The notes: generated from the letters alone by a model not told the origin. 49,688 bases of DNA from Bacillota bacterium (GCA_021837545.1 JAKBFR010000003.1:1-49688); one strand, 5' to 3'. Numbered from the stretch's first letter, positions 24,223 through 34,258 are shown. Program-made: numbers and translations.

Positions 24223-26607
24223 TTAATTTGTTTTTGCTTTAAATTTTCTATTAACCTTAACTCTAAATATATCTACAATGCTAGTTATTAACGGACTTGA
24301 TATTATTATTACAGCTAATGATATTACCCAATGTTCTGGTTGTATTTTAGATAGACTAAATATATCTCTTCCAATTGGAGTTAAAAATCCAAGCACTATA
24401 ATTCCAAACATTGACAAACACATTACAGTTTTAAACTTAGTTAATGGTCTTGCAACTCTAAATAATATTACCATACTAATTCCTGAAAACATTAATACTG
24501 CTAAAGTTCTACTGTACATCATTGGTAGCTTCATTTGAAGTGCTATTAAAAATGTCATAAGTGTAAATAAAGCGAGTAATATTCCATTTGGAATACTAAC
24601 TGTCAATATTCTAGTTAAGAATCCTTTTTTAACACCACCAGTGCTAGGTAATAATGCTAAGAAGAATGATGGAATTCCTATAGCACAGCTTCCTACTAAA
24701 GAAAATTGTATTGGTAGTATTGGATATTCTATAAACAATATTGAACATATAAATGCTAAAATTATAGAATACACAGTTTTGGATAAAAATAATTCTGAAA
24801 CCCTCTCTAAATTATTAATTTGCTTTCTTCCTTCTTCAACAACCTTAGGTAGTGCAGAAAAATCCGATTTCATCAATACTAATTGTGCTACAGCTTTAGT
24901 TGCATCAGACCCATTTGCCATAGCTATTCCACAATCTGACGCCTTCAAAGCAAGTACATCATTTACTCCATCACCTGTCATCGCAACAGTATGCCCCATT
25001 TCTTGAAGTAATAAAACAATTCTCTTCTTCTGATGTGGAGTCACTCTTCCAAAAACGGAAGTCTTCTTTATTAATGCCTTTAACGTATCATCATCCTCTG
25101 GCAATTCTCTTGCATCAATATAATTCTCCCATTGAGTTAAACCACATCTTCTAGCAACTTCTGAAACTGTAACTGGACTATCTCCTGATATTATCTTTAC
25201 ATCTACGCGTTGCTTGTTAAAATATTTTAATACGTCTGGAGCTGCTTCTCTTATAATATCTTCAAGTAATATTAAAGCGACACTTTCTATATTACCTTCT
25301 AAATTATCATTTAATTCATTATGAAGATTTGCTAATAATAAAACTCTTTTTCCTTTTTGAGCTTCATCCTTAACTAAATTTTCTATAAAATGATATTGCT
25401 TATTTAATATTATTTCTGGTGCTCCAAGAACCCATGTGCCAAATTTCTCAAAAGTAATCCCACTCCACTTACGTTTAGATGAAAATGCAATTTTATCTGT
25501 ACATTTTATATTGTTATCATACTCTGTATATTTAGCCAATATAGCTTTCTGCGTTGCGTTATTACAAGGAAGATTATGAATTAAAGCTGCTAATATTATA
25601 TCTATTTCTTTAGAATCTCTATCTCCAACATTTTTCACCTCAGCTAATCTCAAATCACCTTGTGTCAAAGTTCCTGTTTTATCTAAACAAAGCACATCAA
25701 CTCTTGCTAAAACTTCCGTAGCACACAATTCCTGAACTAAAGTATCATATTTAGACAACTTTATAATTGAAACTATAAATGTCGCACTTGTTAACAACAC
25801 TAACCCTTCAGGTATCATTCCAACAATTCCTGATACTGCACCTATAGATGCATCTTGCCATGTATATCCTGGAATTCTCAATTGAGTTATTATTAGTAAA
25901 GCTGATAGAGGTGGTACAATCCATAGTATTACTTTAAAAATTTTATTTATGGCTTCTTGGAGTTCTGAATTTATTATTTTAAATTGCTTAGCCTCTTCTG
26001 CAAGGGTTGAAGAATAAGTTTCTTTTCCAACCTTTTTAACCAATGCATAACCATCTCCAGCTACAACAAAGCTTCCAGATAATAGTTTATCTCCAGAGCG
26101 TTTAGTAATGGCATCCGCTTCTCCAGTTAACATAGATTCATCTATTTCTAATCCATTGCTATGTAAAACTTCTCCATCTGCTAGTATTTGCAAACCCGTT
26201 TCCAGATAAAGTACATCATCTAAAACAATTTCTTCTATAGAAATTTGCCGTATTTCTCCTTCTCTAAGAACCTTTGCATGAGCCATGCTTATGAGAGATA
26301 ATTTTTCTAGTGTATACTTAGCTTTAACTTCTTGAATTACACCAATTAGTGTATTAACTATTATAACTCCCACAAATATGGCATTTTTAGGCGACCCAGC
26401 TAAAATAATTACTGTAGCAAGTATAAAATTTATAGCATTAAATCTTGTAAGCAAGTTTGCTCTTATTATTTGAGGTATAGTTCTTGATGGTGTTTTAGGA
26501 ATATGATTAACTTTTCCTTCTTTAATTCTTTTTTCAACTTCTTTTGATGTTAATCCTCTTATATTCTCTTCATTTTTATCCTGTATGTTAACATTGTTTA
26601 AATTCAT
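24223..26607 (-). CDS. Cation-translocating P-type ATPase
   Basis: 794 residues from the ATG at 26607 (AGGGGAATTTTG before it; a TTG one codon earlier is possible). The phosphorylated Asp lies in CLDKTGTLTQGD (about residue 309), the actuator motif is LTGEAD (about 161-166), the M4 motif is GMIPEGL, and the hinge is TGDGVNDVLALKASDCGIAM. PEGL in M4 points to the Ca2+/Mg2+/H+ class rather than heavy-metal CPx pumps, and there are no N-terminal metal-binding domains. It resembles CtpE/YfgQ-type Ca2+ pumps; ion specificity is uncertain. Divergent from plsC. Confidence 0.87.
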   Translation of the reverse strand: MNLNNVNIQDKNEENIRGLTSKEVEKRIKEGKVNHIPKTPSRTIPQIIRANLLTRFNAINFILATVIILAGSPKNAIFVGVIIVNTLIGVIQEVKAKYTLEKLSLISMAHAKVLREGEIRQISIEEIVLDDVLYLETGLQILADGEVLHSNGLEIDESMLTGEADAITKRSGDKLLSGSFVVAGDGYALVKKVGKETYSSTLAEEAKQFKIINSELQEAINKIFKVILWIVPPLSALLIITQLRIPGYTWQDASIGAVSGIVGMIPEGLVLLTSATFIVSIIKLSKYDTLVQELCATEVLARVDVLCLDKTGTLTQGDLRLAEVKNVGDRDSKEIDIILAALIHNLPCNNATQKAILAKYTEYDNNIKCTDKIAFSSKRKWSGITFEKFGTWVLGAPEIILNKQYHFIENLVKDEAQKGKRVLLLANLHNELNDNLEGNIESVALILLEDIIREAAPDVLKYFNKQRVDVKIISGDSPVTVSEVARRCGLTQWENYIDARELPEDDDTLKALIKKTSVFGRVTPHQKKRIVLLLQEMGHTVAMTGDGVNDVLALKASDCGIAMANGSDATKAVAQLVLMKSDFSALPKVVEEGRKQINNLERVSELFLSKTVYSIILAFICSILFIEYPILPIQFSLVGSCAIGIPSFFLALLPSTGGVKKGFLTRILTVSIPNGILLALFTLMTFLIALQMKLPMMYSRTLAVLMFSGISMVILFRVARPLTKFKTVMCLSMFGIIVLGFLTPIGRDIFSLSKIQPEHWVISLAVIIISSPLITSIVDIFRVKVNRKFKAKTN

Positions 26608-26830
26608 CAAAATTCCCCTGTCTATGTAAATTATTTTGCTATACTATTTCATATAATTAAACATTATCATATATATTATACATTCTTTAATATTATTTTT
26701 CCCTATATATTTACTTATATTTTAAATTAAATTTAATATCTTAAATAATATATTAAATCTTTCAATATATTATTTTTTATAATATACTGATTAGTGTAAA
26801 AATTAATATATTAAGGATGTGTAATAGCTG

Positions 26831-27574
26831 ATGATAAGAACTATATTTTTTTATCCCTGTATTATAATAAGTCTTATTGTTACTTCTTTTCTAGGAATTA
26901 AGGTAAGATTTTTGACTAGTAAGGGTGATATGAAAAAAAGAGAAGAATATATTCATAAAGTAGCTTCTACATGGTCTAGATTTGTAATGAATATATCTGG
27001 TGCCAAAATTAATGTTATAGGTCAAGAGAATCTTCCTAAAGGTCAAACTGTACTATTTGTGTCAAATCATCAAAGTAATTTTGATATACCACTTTTACTA
27101 AGTTCTATTGATACCCCAAAAGGATTTATTGCGAAAAAGGAACTTGAAAGATGGCCTGTTATTAGTACTTGGATGAAATATACAAATTGTATTTTCATGG
27201 ATAGATATAACCTCAGGAAATCTGCACAATCAATAGTTGAGGGGATTAACTTATTAAAATTAGGTTACTCAATGGTGATTTTTCCTGAAGGGACCAGAAG
27301 TAAAGGAAATCCTGTTGGTGAATTTAAAGGTGGTAGCTTTAAACTTGCTACAAAATCTAAATGTCCAATAGTTCCACTAACTATAAATGGAACATATAAG
27401 CTATTAGAAGCAAATAATAACATGATTAAAAGTGCAGACATAGAATTAATAGTACATCCACCAATAGATATCAATACATTAAGTAAAGAAGAATTAGAAA
27501 AATTACCTGAAACTGTTCATTCAATTATAAGTAATAGATACAACAAAAATTCCTGCGCTACATTCCACAATTAA
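26831..27574 (+). CDS. plsC: 1-acyl-sn-glycerol-3-phosphate acyltransferase
   Basis: 247 residues. An N-terminal membrane segment (about 4-24) is followed by the acyltransferase fold with NHQSNFD (His80 and Asp85, catalytic), FMDR near 123-126, FPEGTRS (151-157) and the VPLTINGTYKL block. It makes phosphatidic acid from lysophosphatidic acid at the membrane. The ATG is a weak start: AAGGATG lies more than 10 bases upstream. It is a single gene with a divergent promoter region shared with the P-type ATPase. Confidence 0.92.
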   Translation: MIRTIFFYPCIIISLIVTSFLGIKVRFLTSKGDMKKREEYIHKVASTWSRFVMNISGAKINVIGQENLPKGQTVLFVSNHQSNFDIPLLLSSIDTPKGFIAKKELERWPVISTWMKYTNCIFMDRYNLRKSAQSIVEGINLLKLGYSMVIFPEGTRSKGNPVGEFKGGSFKLATKSKCPIVPLTINGTYKLLEANNNMIKSADIELIVHPPIDINTLSKEELEKLPETVHSIISNRYNKNSCATFHN

Positions 27575-27706
27575 TAACGACTTACATTATTCTGCAAATT
27601 ATTTATGCATAACTTTCAAACTAAAGGCTAAACATAACTAAAATATGATTTTTATTAACTATATTATAGTTTTACAACTTAATTTATACTTATCAGAAAA
27701 ATATTT

Positions 27707-27736
27707 TTGACATTTGTCGATTATTTGTGTTATAAT
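27707..27736 (+). promoter_or_regulatory. Sigma-A promoter of the DEAD-box helicase gene
   Basis: TTGACA (27707-27712), 18-base spacer, TATAAT (27731-27736). The predicted transcript starts near 27743 and leaves an 80-base leader before the ATG at 27824. Confidence 0.85.
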
Positions 27737-27823
27737 AAACTCATTTGACTTATGAATAAAACTTTAGTATTAATTATTAAAGTAAAACTACCCAATTTTA
27801 AAATAAAGAAACGAGGATATTTA

Positions 27824-29401
27824 ATGAATGATAATCAATTTGCTACATTAGGTCTTAAGGAGAGTATTGTAAAAGCAATATCAGACCTTGGTTTTACGAA
27901 ACCATCTCAAATACAAGAACAAAGTATTCCAGCAGCACTTAGTGGTGCAGACTTAATAGGTCAAGCACAAACTGGTACTGGAAAAACTGCGGCATATACT
28001 TTACCAATTATCACTAGAATGAGTGATACAGCAGGAATAAAAGCTCTTATTCTAGCCCCAACAAGAGAACTTGCAGTTCAAGTTAATGATGAAATTCAAA
28101 GACTTGCTAAATATGAGCACCTTGAAACATTAGCTGTTTACGGTGGAGATTCTATCGACAGACAAATGAGAGCTCTTAGAAAAGGAACTGTAGATATTGT
28201 TGTCGGAACACCAGGAAGAATGTTAGATCTTATAAAAAGAAAATGCCTTCATTTAGAAAGTGTAGAGTTTTTAGTATTAGATGAAGCTGACGAAATGCTT
28301 AACATGGGATTTATCGATGATATAGAAGAAATCCTTAGCCATACTCCAGCTGAAAGACAAACTTTATTATTTTCGGCAACAATGCCTGCTCCAATAGCAA
28401 AACTTGCTAAAAAATATATGAAGCCAGATGCTAAGCTTATTAGTGTTAAAAAAAGTTCACTAACTGTGTCTAAGATTCAACAAAACTATTTTATGATTAA
28501 TAATAAGCATAGATTAGAAGCTCTTTGTAGATTATTAGATTTAGATAAGCCTAGTTCAGCTATAATATTCTGTAGAACTAAAATAGGTGTTGATGAGCTT
28601 GTACAAGAATTACAATCAAAAGGCTATATGGTTGAAGGAATGCATGGAGACATGACTCAAACTCATAGACAATCGACTTTAAACAAGTTTAAAAAAGGTA
28701 CTTTAAGTTTATTAATTGCTACCGATGTTGCAGCTAGAGGTATAGATGTTGAAGGCGTAACTCATGTATTTAACTATGATTTACCTCAAGACGTTGAATC
28801 TTATGTTCATAGAATTGGTAGAACTGGTAGAGCAGATAAAAGTGGTACTGCTTATTCATTAGTAACTCCAAAAGATTTATCAATGCTTAAACAAATTCAA
28901 AATGTTACTAAAAGTTCAATAACACAAAGACCAGTCCCAACTGCAGAAGAAATTAATAAGAAGAAATTCAAGGATATGGTATCCGAAGTTGAAGAAGCTA
29001 TTAAAGCTGGAGAACTTACTAAGTTTATTCCAAGTGCTATAGAATTAGCTGAAGCTAATGACCCAGTATCAATTATCGCAGCTTTAATGAAAATTAAGTT
29101 TGAAAATGAAAGTGTTTTTGATTATAGTTCAAATAATTTAGATGCACCTAAAAAAGATGATGTTCGTTTATTCTTCTCTGTCGGCAAAAGAGATGGTTTG
29201 ACTCCAAAATTATTAATTAACTACATAAAAGATATGACACGTGTTAATTCTTCAGTAATTGGTCAAATTGACCTTATGGAAAACTTCTCATTTGTAACAG
29301 TAAGTGAAACTGTATCTGCCCAAATATTAGACAAATGCCCAGGTGGAAAAATTAATGCAAAGAGAGTTAACGTTGAAGTTGCCAATAAGCGTAAGAGATA
29401 A
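27824..29401 (+). CDS. DEAD-box ATP-dependent RNA helicase (DeaD/CshA/DbpA type)
   Basis: 525 residues from the ATG at 27824 (ACGAGGATATTTA before it). The frame extends 24 codons upstream into the leader, but that part is basic, unlike the family, and lacks a ribosome binding site. Motifs in order: FATLGL with Q-motif FTKPSQIQEQSIP, AQTGTGKT (48-55), PTRELA, TPGR, DEAD (153-156), SAT, and HRIGRTGRADKSG. The C-terminal domain (about 430-525) with VRLFFSVGKRDGLTPKLLINYI is the DbpA-type RNA-binding domain, suggesting work on structured RNA such as rRNA or cold-shock transcripts. Confidence 0.93.
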   Translation: MNDNQFATLGLKESIVKAISDLGFTKPSQIQEQSIPAALSGADLIGQAQTGTGKTAAYTLPIITRMSDTAGIKALILAPTRELAVQVNDEIQRLAKYEHLETLAVYGGDSIDRQMRALRKGTVDIVVGTPGRMLDLIKRKCLHLESVEFLVLDEADEMLNMGFIDDIEEILSHTPAERQTLLFSATMPAPIAKLAKKYMKPDAKLISVKKSSLTVSKIQQNYFMINNKHRLEALCRLLDLDKPSSAIIFCRTKIGVDELVQELQSKGYMVEGMHGDMTQTHRQSTLNKFKKGTLSLLIATDVAARGIDVEGVTHVFNYDLPQDVESYVHRIGRTGRADKSGTAYSLVTPKDLSMLKQIQNVTKSSITQRPVPTAEEINKKKFKDMVSEVEEAIKAGELTKFIPSAIELAEANDPVSIIAALMKIKFENESVFDYSSNNLDAPKKDDVRLFFSVGKRDGLTPKLLINYIKDMTRVNSSVIGQIDLMENFSFVTVSETVSAQILDKCPGGKINAKRVNVEVANKRKR

Positions 29402-29431
29402 TAACATTTTATTAACTTAATACTCTTACTT

Positions 29432-29480
29432 AAGGGAAGATTTATTTTTAGGTATATACCTAAAGCTATCCTCCCTTTTT
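29432..29480 (+). terminator. Terminator of the helicase gene
   Basis: AAGGGAAGAT...ATTTTTAGGTATATACC folds on ...TAAAGCTATCCTCCCTT as a long interrupted stem, followed by TTTTTTATTTT, 30 bases after the stop. Confidence 0.85.
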
Positions 29481-29558
29481 TATTTTGTAATTTTCTTATA
29501 GATACCAAAATTTCAAATGACCATTCCACACTGTATTTTTATTTATCCACATATATTA

Positions 29559-30044
29559 CTAATTTTCTTCATAAGACTCTACATCTACTATACTTGATAC
29601 ACTTTCCAATGTGTATTTTTTTTGCATTCTCATACTAAGAACTCCATTATCGATACTTTTAAGTATTTGACTTATATCTATTTCTTCAATATTTTCAAAC
29701 TTCTTATTATATGCTTTCTTAACAAACATATTACTAGAAATCTCCCCAAAACTGTTTTTTTCTATTTCTGATCTATTTAAATTAATTTCTATTATTCCAG
29801 GATCATATCTTATACTCACTTCTCGAAGGTCAATTCCTTTTAAATCTATAGTTAGCAAGTACATATCTTCATATTGCTTAAGCTCAATAAAATCACTCTC
29901 ATTGTAATCTTCTGTTTCTTTATAGTTTTCTGTAAATTCACTTATATAAATGTTATCTAAAAAAGAGTTCATAACTCTGTTTATTTTCTCTATATTCCTG
30001 AAGTTAACAATATTACCAAATCCAAAAGAAAAAATCTTAAACAT
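29559..30044 (-). CDS. Hsp20/alpha-crystallin-like protein
   Basis: 161 residues from the ATG at 30044, 5 bases after TTGGAGG; an in-frame TTG (30056) lies inside that site and is rejected. The region 55-145 (DFIELKQYEDMYLLTIDLKGIDLREVSIRYDPGIIEINLNRSEIE...NGVLSMRMQKK) follows the alpha-crystallin beta-sandwich pattern, including the GVL(S/T) element near the end. The N-terminus is atypical and the C-terminal IxI tail is not obvious, so it may be a divergent small heat-shock chaperone. It is monocistronic. No CIRCE element is visible upstream. Confidence 0.65.
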   Translation of the reverse strand: MFKIFSFGFGNIVNFRNIEKINRVMNSFLDNIYISEFTENYKETEDYNESDFIELKQYEDMYLLTIDLKGIDLREVSIRYDPGIIEINLNRSEIEKNSFGEISSNMFVKKAYNKKFENIEEIDISQILKSIDNGVLSMRMQKKYTLESVSSIVDVESYEEN

Positions 30045-30183
30045 ATTATCCTCCAAATATATTTCTTAACACTATATACTATTTATGAAATTAGAATTTG
30101 TTTAAAGTATTTGTTTTCTTTTCTGATTATCAAGAATTAATTTACTATATTAAACTCTCATTTACTGTATTTAATACATAACT

Positions 30184-30219
30184 TTTATATTAACATTTAT
30201 ATTAACAGTTATATTAAAT
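30184..30219. repeat. Three 12-bp tandem repeats upstream of levR
   Basis: TTTATATTAACA occurs twice in tandem (30184-30195, 30196-30207), followed by the variant GTTATATTAAAT (30208-30219). The third overlaps the palindrome ACAGTTAT-ATTAA-ATAACTGT (30205-30225). They lie 75-110 bases before the levR start. Confidence 0.7.
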
Positions 30220-30228
30220 AACTGTATC

Positions 30229-30238
30229 GATACACTAT
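30229..30238. promoter_or_regulatory. LevR-locus motif GATACACTAT in front of levR
   Basis: GATACACTAT is repeated exactly at 33266-33275 next to the sigma-54 promoter of the PTS operon, and its complement resembles the AGTGTATTA repeats at 33170-33200. Shared control of levR and the operon by one protein is inferred. Confidence 0.4.
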
Positions 30239-30291
30239 TGAATATTTTTATTTAAAGATTTACAATAGTAATTACAAGGGAGTGATTAATA

Positions 30292-33099
30292 GTGAAGCGC
30301 ATTGATAAAATTTACGATTATATTTTACAAGCTTCTAAACTTTTTGATAAAGATAAACTCTTAGAACAAAAAGGGTTTAGTGCACAAAAAATTGGAGATA
30401 CTTTAGATATATTAAGAAATAATGTTTCAAAAGAGCTTAATACTCTTTGTAGAGAAAAGAAAATAATTAAAATTAAGAATAGACCCGTTCTCTATTTTGA
30501 TAGAAAATGCCTTGAACACATATTATTTATCAAATTACCTGAAAATTTAGAAGAAATATCAGATATCAATTCTTTAACTAGCACACCAAATGGAGTTATT
30601 GAAGACCAATCACCATTTAATTATTTAATTGGTGCTAACACAAGCTTAAAAAATCAAATTGAGCAAGCCAAAGCAGCTTTATTATATCCACCAAATGGAT
30701 TACATACATTGATAGTCGGCAGTACCGGTGTTGGTAAAAGTTTATTTGCTAACATTATGTATGAATATTCTAAATACATAAAAAAGTTGCCTGAAGACGC
30801 CCCATTTGTTGTTTTCAATTGTGCTGACTATGCTAACAATCCCCAACTTCTTTTATCTTATATTTTTGGGCATATTAAAGGTGCTTTTACAGGCGCTGAA
30901 AAGGAGAAAGATGGTATTGTTTCAAAGGCTAATGGAGGTATTTTATTTCTAGATGAAATACACAGGCTACCCCCAGAAGGGCAGGAAATGGTGTTCTATT
31001 TTATGGATACAGGAACATATAATAAACTTGGTGAAACAGATCGGACACGTAAGGCTAATGTATTATTAATAGGTGCGACTACAGAAGATCCAAATTCTAC
31101 TTTACTTAAAACGTTTGTACGAAGAATTCCTATATCAATAGCTATTCCTGATTTTGATGAAAGACCTATTGATGATCAAATTCAATTGATACACTTCTTA
31201 ATTTCAAAAGAAGCTCAAAGAGTTAATAAAACAATAAAAATTTCAGCAGAAGCTATTAAGGCTTTAATAGGCAGTACTTCTTATGGAAATGTTGGTCAAC
31301 TAAAATCTAACATTCAATTAGCTTGTGCAAAAGGATTTTTAAACTGTATGAATACAGATGAACCAATTGATATAAATTTAAAATTACTACCACCTAATAT
31401 AAAAAATGGACTTCTTACTTTGGGCAATAAAGTCAATGATAATGCAACAGCATGGAATATAATTCCAAATACAATAACTATTCCACCTGATGGAAATAAG
31501 ACTTTTTTGGAAACTGATGCTTATGAGCCACCCTTTAATATCTATAGCATTATTGAAGATAAAACTTTTGCCCTTCAGGAAGAGGGTATGAGTGAGGATG
31601 ACATTAAAAACTTTATAGCTACTGATATTAACCTTCAGTTAAAGCAATTCTATGCTAGATTTAAAAATGATACTCACCGTAGAGAGGGTTTGCTTAAGAT
31701 TGTTGACAGCGATATTGTTGATTTTGCTGAAGAAATAAAAACTCTAGCTGAAAATAGATTAAATAAAAAGCTAAACGAAAGATTTATTTATGCAACAAGT
31801 CTTCATTTTAGTGCATTATTTAATCGAATTAAGAAAAAGACTGTTTCTTTTTCATCGCCTATTGAATTACCATCGACTATTAATAGTAAAGAATATGTAG
31901 TTGCTAAAGAAATTCACACATTAATAGAACAACGTTACAACTTAATAATTCCACCTGTTGAAATTGAATATCTTGCATTACTTTTAACTTCAATTCAAGA
32001 ATCCTCGCATCAAGAAAGAGTAGGTATTGTTGTAGCTGCCCATGGCTCAAGTACTGCTACAAGTATGGTTGCAGTAGCTAAAAAACTTTTTGATGCTGAT
32101 AATATTTTAGCCGTTGATATGCCACTTGAGATGACTCCTTCTGATATCTTAGACACTGTAATTGAAAAAGTTAAAATAGTTAATGAGGGTAAAGGAGTAC
32201 TTCTTTTAGTAGATATGGGTTCTTTAAATACCTTCGGTGACCTCATTACAGAAAAAACTGGAATTCTCACTAAAAGCGTTGACATGGTATCTACTCCATT
32301 AGTGTTAGAAGCTGTTAGAAAGTGTTCTCTTTGTGATACAGATTTAAATTCTGTTTATTCATATTTACTTACTGATTTTAGAGGATATACTAACAAACTC
32401 ATTGGTGATGAAGTTTCTACTACTGATGTTACTGGTGCTGGTGTTGTTGTTACTATTTGTTCTACTGGTAGAGGTGCCGCTATTAAACTAAAGGATTTAG
32501 TTCAAGATATTATTGATAATATAACTACAGATAATATTAATATACTCCCTATTGGATTAAATAATTTAGCTAAATCTATTAATCACATAGCTAAGAGTAA
32601 TAAAATAATAGCGCTAATTGGTATTGCAAATCCTAATATGGGAATTCCATTTATATCATTAGAAAATTTAATTGATGGATCTGGCGAAAGAGTATTGAAA
32701 AATTTAATTGAGGGAAAAACTATCATTACTTCTAATGATAAAACCCAAAATCAAATAGTTCTAAAAAATCTTTGTAAACAAAGCCTTAGAGAAATTTTAA
32801 CATTCCTTAACCCCGAAAAAATATGCTCGTTATTAGAAGACTTCGTTATCGTTATTGAAAAATCTCTATGTATAAATTATGATAATTCCGATAAACTAAG
32901 GATTATGCTACATGTTGCTTGTGCCTTAGAAAGAATGATTTTAAATGATGGTTTAGAGTATAAGGAATCTCCTGATACTTTAAATAAAAACAATTTAGTT
33001 GCCTTAAATAAAGCTAGCTTAATATTTAAGAATTCATTATCTATATCATTAACTAATGATGAAATATATTATATGGTTGATATACTCAATGAGTATTAG
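30292..33099 (+). CDS. levR: Sigma-54-dependent PTS-regulated activator, LevR family
   Basis: 935 residues. An N-terminal helix-turn-helix region (about 1-70) is followed by an AAA+ domain with Walker A GSTGVGKS (143-150), GAFTGA (197-202, the sigma-54 contact loop) and Walker B LFLDE (218-222). PRD1 covers about 455-565, then an EIIA-Man-like domain with His584 in VVAAHGSST, an EIIB-like domain (VVVTICSTGRGAAIKLK), and PRD2 (about 835-930). Phosphorylation of these domains by HPr and EIIB couples activity to sugar supply. GTG start after AAGGGAGTG. The sigma-54 promoter of the downstream mannose-class PTS operon is its target. Confidence 0.93.
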   Translation: MKRIDKIYDYILQASKLFDKDKLLEQKGFSAQKIGDTLDILRNNVSKELNTLCREKKIIKIKNRPVLYFDRKCLEHILFIKLPENLEEISDINSLTSTPNGVIEDQSPFNYLIGANTSLKNQIEQAKAALLYPPNGLHTLIVGSTGVGKSLFANIMYEYSKYIKKLPEDAPFVVFNCADYANNPQLLLSYIFGHIKGAFTGAEKEKDGIVSKANGGILFLDEIHRLPPEGQEMVFYFMDTGTYNKLGETDRTRKANVLLIGATTEDPNSTLLKTFVRRIPISIAIPDFDERPIDDQIQLIHFLISKEAQRVNKTIKISAEAIKALIGSTSYGNVGQLKSNIQLACAKGFLNCMNTDEPIDINLKLLPPNIKNGLLTLGNKVNDNATAWNIIPNTITIPPDGNKTFLETDAYEPPFNIYSIIEDKTFALQEEGMSEDDIKNFIATDINLQLKQFYARFKNDTHRREGLLKIVDSDIVDFAEEIKTLAENRLNKKLNERFIYATSLHFSALFNRIKKKTVSFSSPIELPSTINSKEYVVAKEIHTLIEQRYNLIIPPVEIEYLALLLTSIQESSHQERVGIVVAAHGSSTATSMVAVAKKLFDADNILAVDMPLEMTPSDILDTVIEKVKIVNEGKGVLLLVDMGSLNTFGDLITEKTGILTKSVDMVSTPLVLEAVRKCSLCDTDLNSVYSYLLTDFRGYTNKLIGDEVSTTDVTGAGVVVTICSTGRGAAIKLKDLVQDIIDNITTDNINILPIGLNNLAKSINHIAKSNKIIALIGIANPNMGIPFISLENLIDGSGERVLKNLIEGKTIITSNDKTQNQIVLKNLCKQSLREILTFLNPEKICSLLEDFVIVIEKSLCINYDNSDKLRIMLHVACALERMILNDGLEYKESPDTLNKNNLVALNKASLIFKNSLSISLTNDEIYYMVDILNEY

Positions 33100-33169
33100 A
33101 AGTTCACTCAACTCAGTATCAGTATCAAATTTAAATTATATTAACTAAAAGTATATCGTTTTCTATTTT

Positions 33170-33200
33170 AAGTGTATTAATACCTATTTATAGTGTATTA
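33170..33200 (+). promoter_or_regulatory. Candidate upstream activator sites for LevR
   Basis: AGTGTATTAA occurs at 33171-33180 and AGTGTATTA at 33192-33200, in the same orientation and 21 bases apart (two helical turns), about 85-110 bases upstream of the -24 element. That is the normal distance for enhancer-binding proteins. Confidence 0.5.
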
Positions 33201-33277
33201 ACTATTTATAATTATATTTATATAATCACAATAGAACTGTATCTTTAATAATGTTTTTCATTTTTGATACACTATAT

Positions 33278-33293
33278 TGGCATGCTAATTGCT
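33278..33293 (+). promoter_or_regulatory. Sigma-54 (-24/-12) promoter of the mannose-class PTS operon
   Basis: TGGCATGCTAATTGCT matches the -24/-12 consensus TGGCAYG-N4-TTGCW exactly in spacing and in all invariant bases, 57 bases before the EIIA start. Confidence 0.9.
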
Positions 33294-33349
33294 ATATATA
33301 ATAGCATACACACAAAATATTAATTGAATAATGAAAGGATGATAAATTA

Positions 33350-33772
33350 GTGATCGCATTAATTATAAGTACTCATGGAAGCTTTTCAGAAGAGCTTGTT
33401 AAATCGTCAGAAATGATTTTTGGTGCTCAAACAAACGTGGGTGTTGTAACATTTAAACCAGGTGAAGGTACAGATAATTTAGTAGATAAATATAAAAAAC
33501 TTATAAATGAGTTAGATTGCACTGATGGAGTTTTATTTATGGTAGACCTTTTCGGTGGAAGTCCTTTTAATGCAGCTAGTATACTTGCATTAAAAAATGA
33601 TAGCATGGAAATTGTAACAGGAGTTAATCTTCCAATGTTATTAGAAGTCTTTGGTAGCAGAGATTTTTCAAGTCTTTCTGAATTAGTAGCAATTGCACAA
33701 AGTGCTGGTAAAGAATCAATAAAACAATTAGTAAAACAAATAGATACAGATTTAGAGGAGGATGATTTATAA
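33350..33772 (+). CDS. PTS mannose-class EIIA component
   Basis: 140 residues, EIIA-Man fold with the phosphorylated His9 in ALIISTHGSFSEEL and the GVLFMVDLFGGSPFNAA motif (about 60-76). It takes phosphate from HPr and passes it to EIIB. GTG start, 8 bases after AAAGGATG. First gene of the operon read from the sigma-54 promoter; its TAA overlaps the EIIB ATG by one base. Confidence 0.93.
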   Translation: MIALIISTHGSFSEELVKSSEMIFGAQTNVGVVTFKPGEGTDNLVDKYKKLINELDCTDGVLFMVDLFGGSPFNAASILALKNDSMEIVTGVNLPMLLEVFGSRDFSSLSELVAIAQSAGKESIKQLVKQIDTDLEEDDL

Positions 33773-34254
33773 TGAAAATCGCATTAGCAAGAATTGATGA
33801 CAGATTAATACATGGACAAGTGGTTACAGTATGGTCAAAGGAAACAAAATGCCAAAGGATCATTGTATGTAACGATGATGTAGCAAATGATGAAATAAGA
33901 AGAACTTTATTAACTCAAGTGGCACCTCCAGGTGTTCAATCTTCTGTAGTTGGTATAGAAAAGGCAATTAGAGTTATTAATAACCCTAAATATGAAAATG
34001 ATATTGTATTACTTCTTTTCACTAATCCTACAGATGTTCTTAGATTAGTTGAAGCTGGAATTGATATTAAAACTGTTAATATCGGAGGAATGTCTTTTAA
34101 AGAAGGTAAGACTCAATTAACTACAGCTGTTTCAGTTAATGATCAAGATATTAAATCATTTAAAGCATTAAATGATAAGAATATAGAATTAGAAATAAGA
34201 AAAGTTGCTTCTGATTCAAAATCTTTTATTATGAAATTAATCGAAAAAATGTAG
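33772..34254 (+). CDS. PTS mannose/fructose/sorbose-class EIIB component
   Basis: 160 residues. It starts MKIALARIDDRLIHGQV with the phosphorylated His14, followed by the EIIB pattern IIVCNDDVANDEIRRTLL and VNIGGMSFKEGKTQLT. It phosphorylates the sugar bound by the IIC-IID complex. Translationally coupled to EIIA (TAATG), with GAGGAGG inside the EIIA 3' end. Confidence 0.93.
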   Translation: MKIALARIDDRLIHGQVVTVWSKETKCQRIIVCNDDVANDEIRRTLLTQVAPPGVQSSVVGIEKAIRVINNPKYENDIVLLLFTNPTDVLRLVEAGIDIKTVNIGGMSFKEGKTQLTTAVSVNDQDIKSFKALNDKNIELEIRKVASDSKSFIMKLIEKM

Positions 34255-34258
34255 TCTA

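Noticed and set aside
27752..27823. Upstream in-frame start of the DEAD-box helicase
   Set aside because: The 24 extra residues are not helicase-like and lack a ribosome binding site, and the ATG at 27824 is preceded by one; the segment is the mRNA leader.
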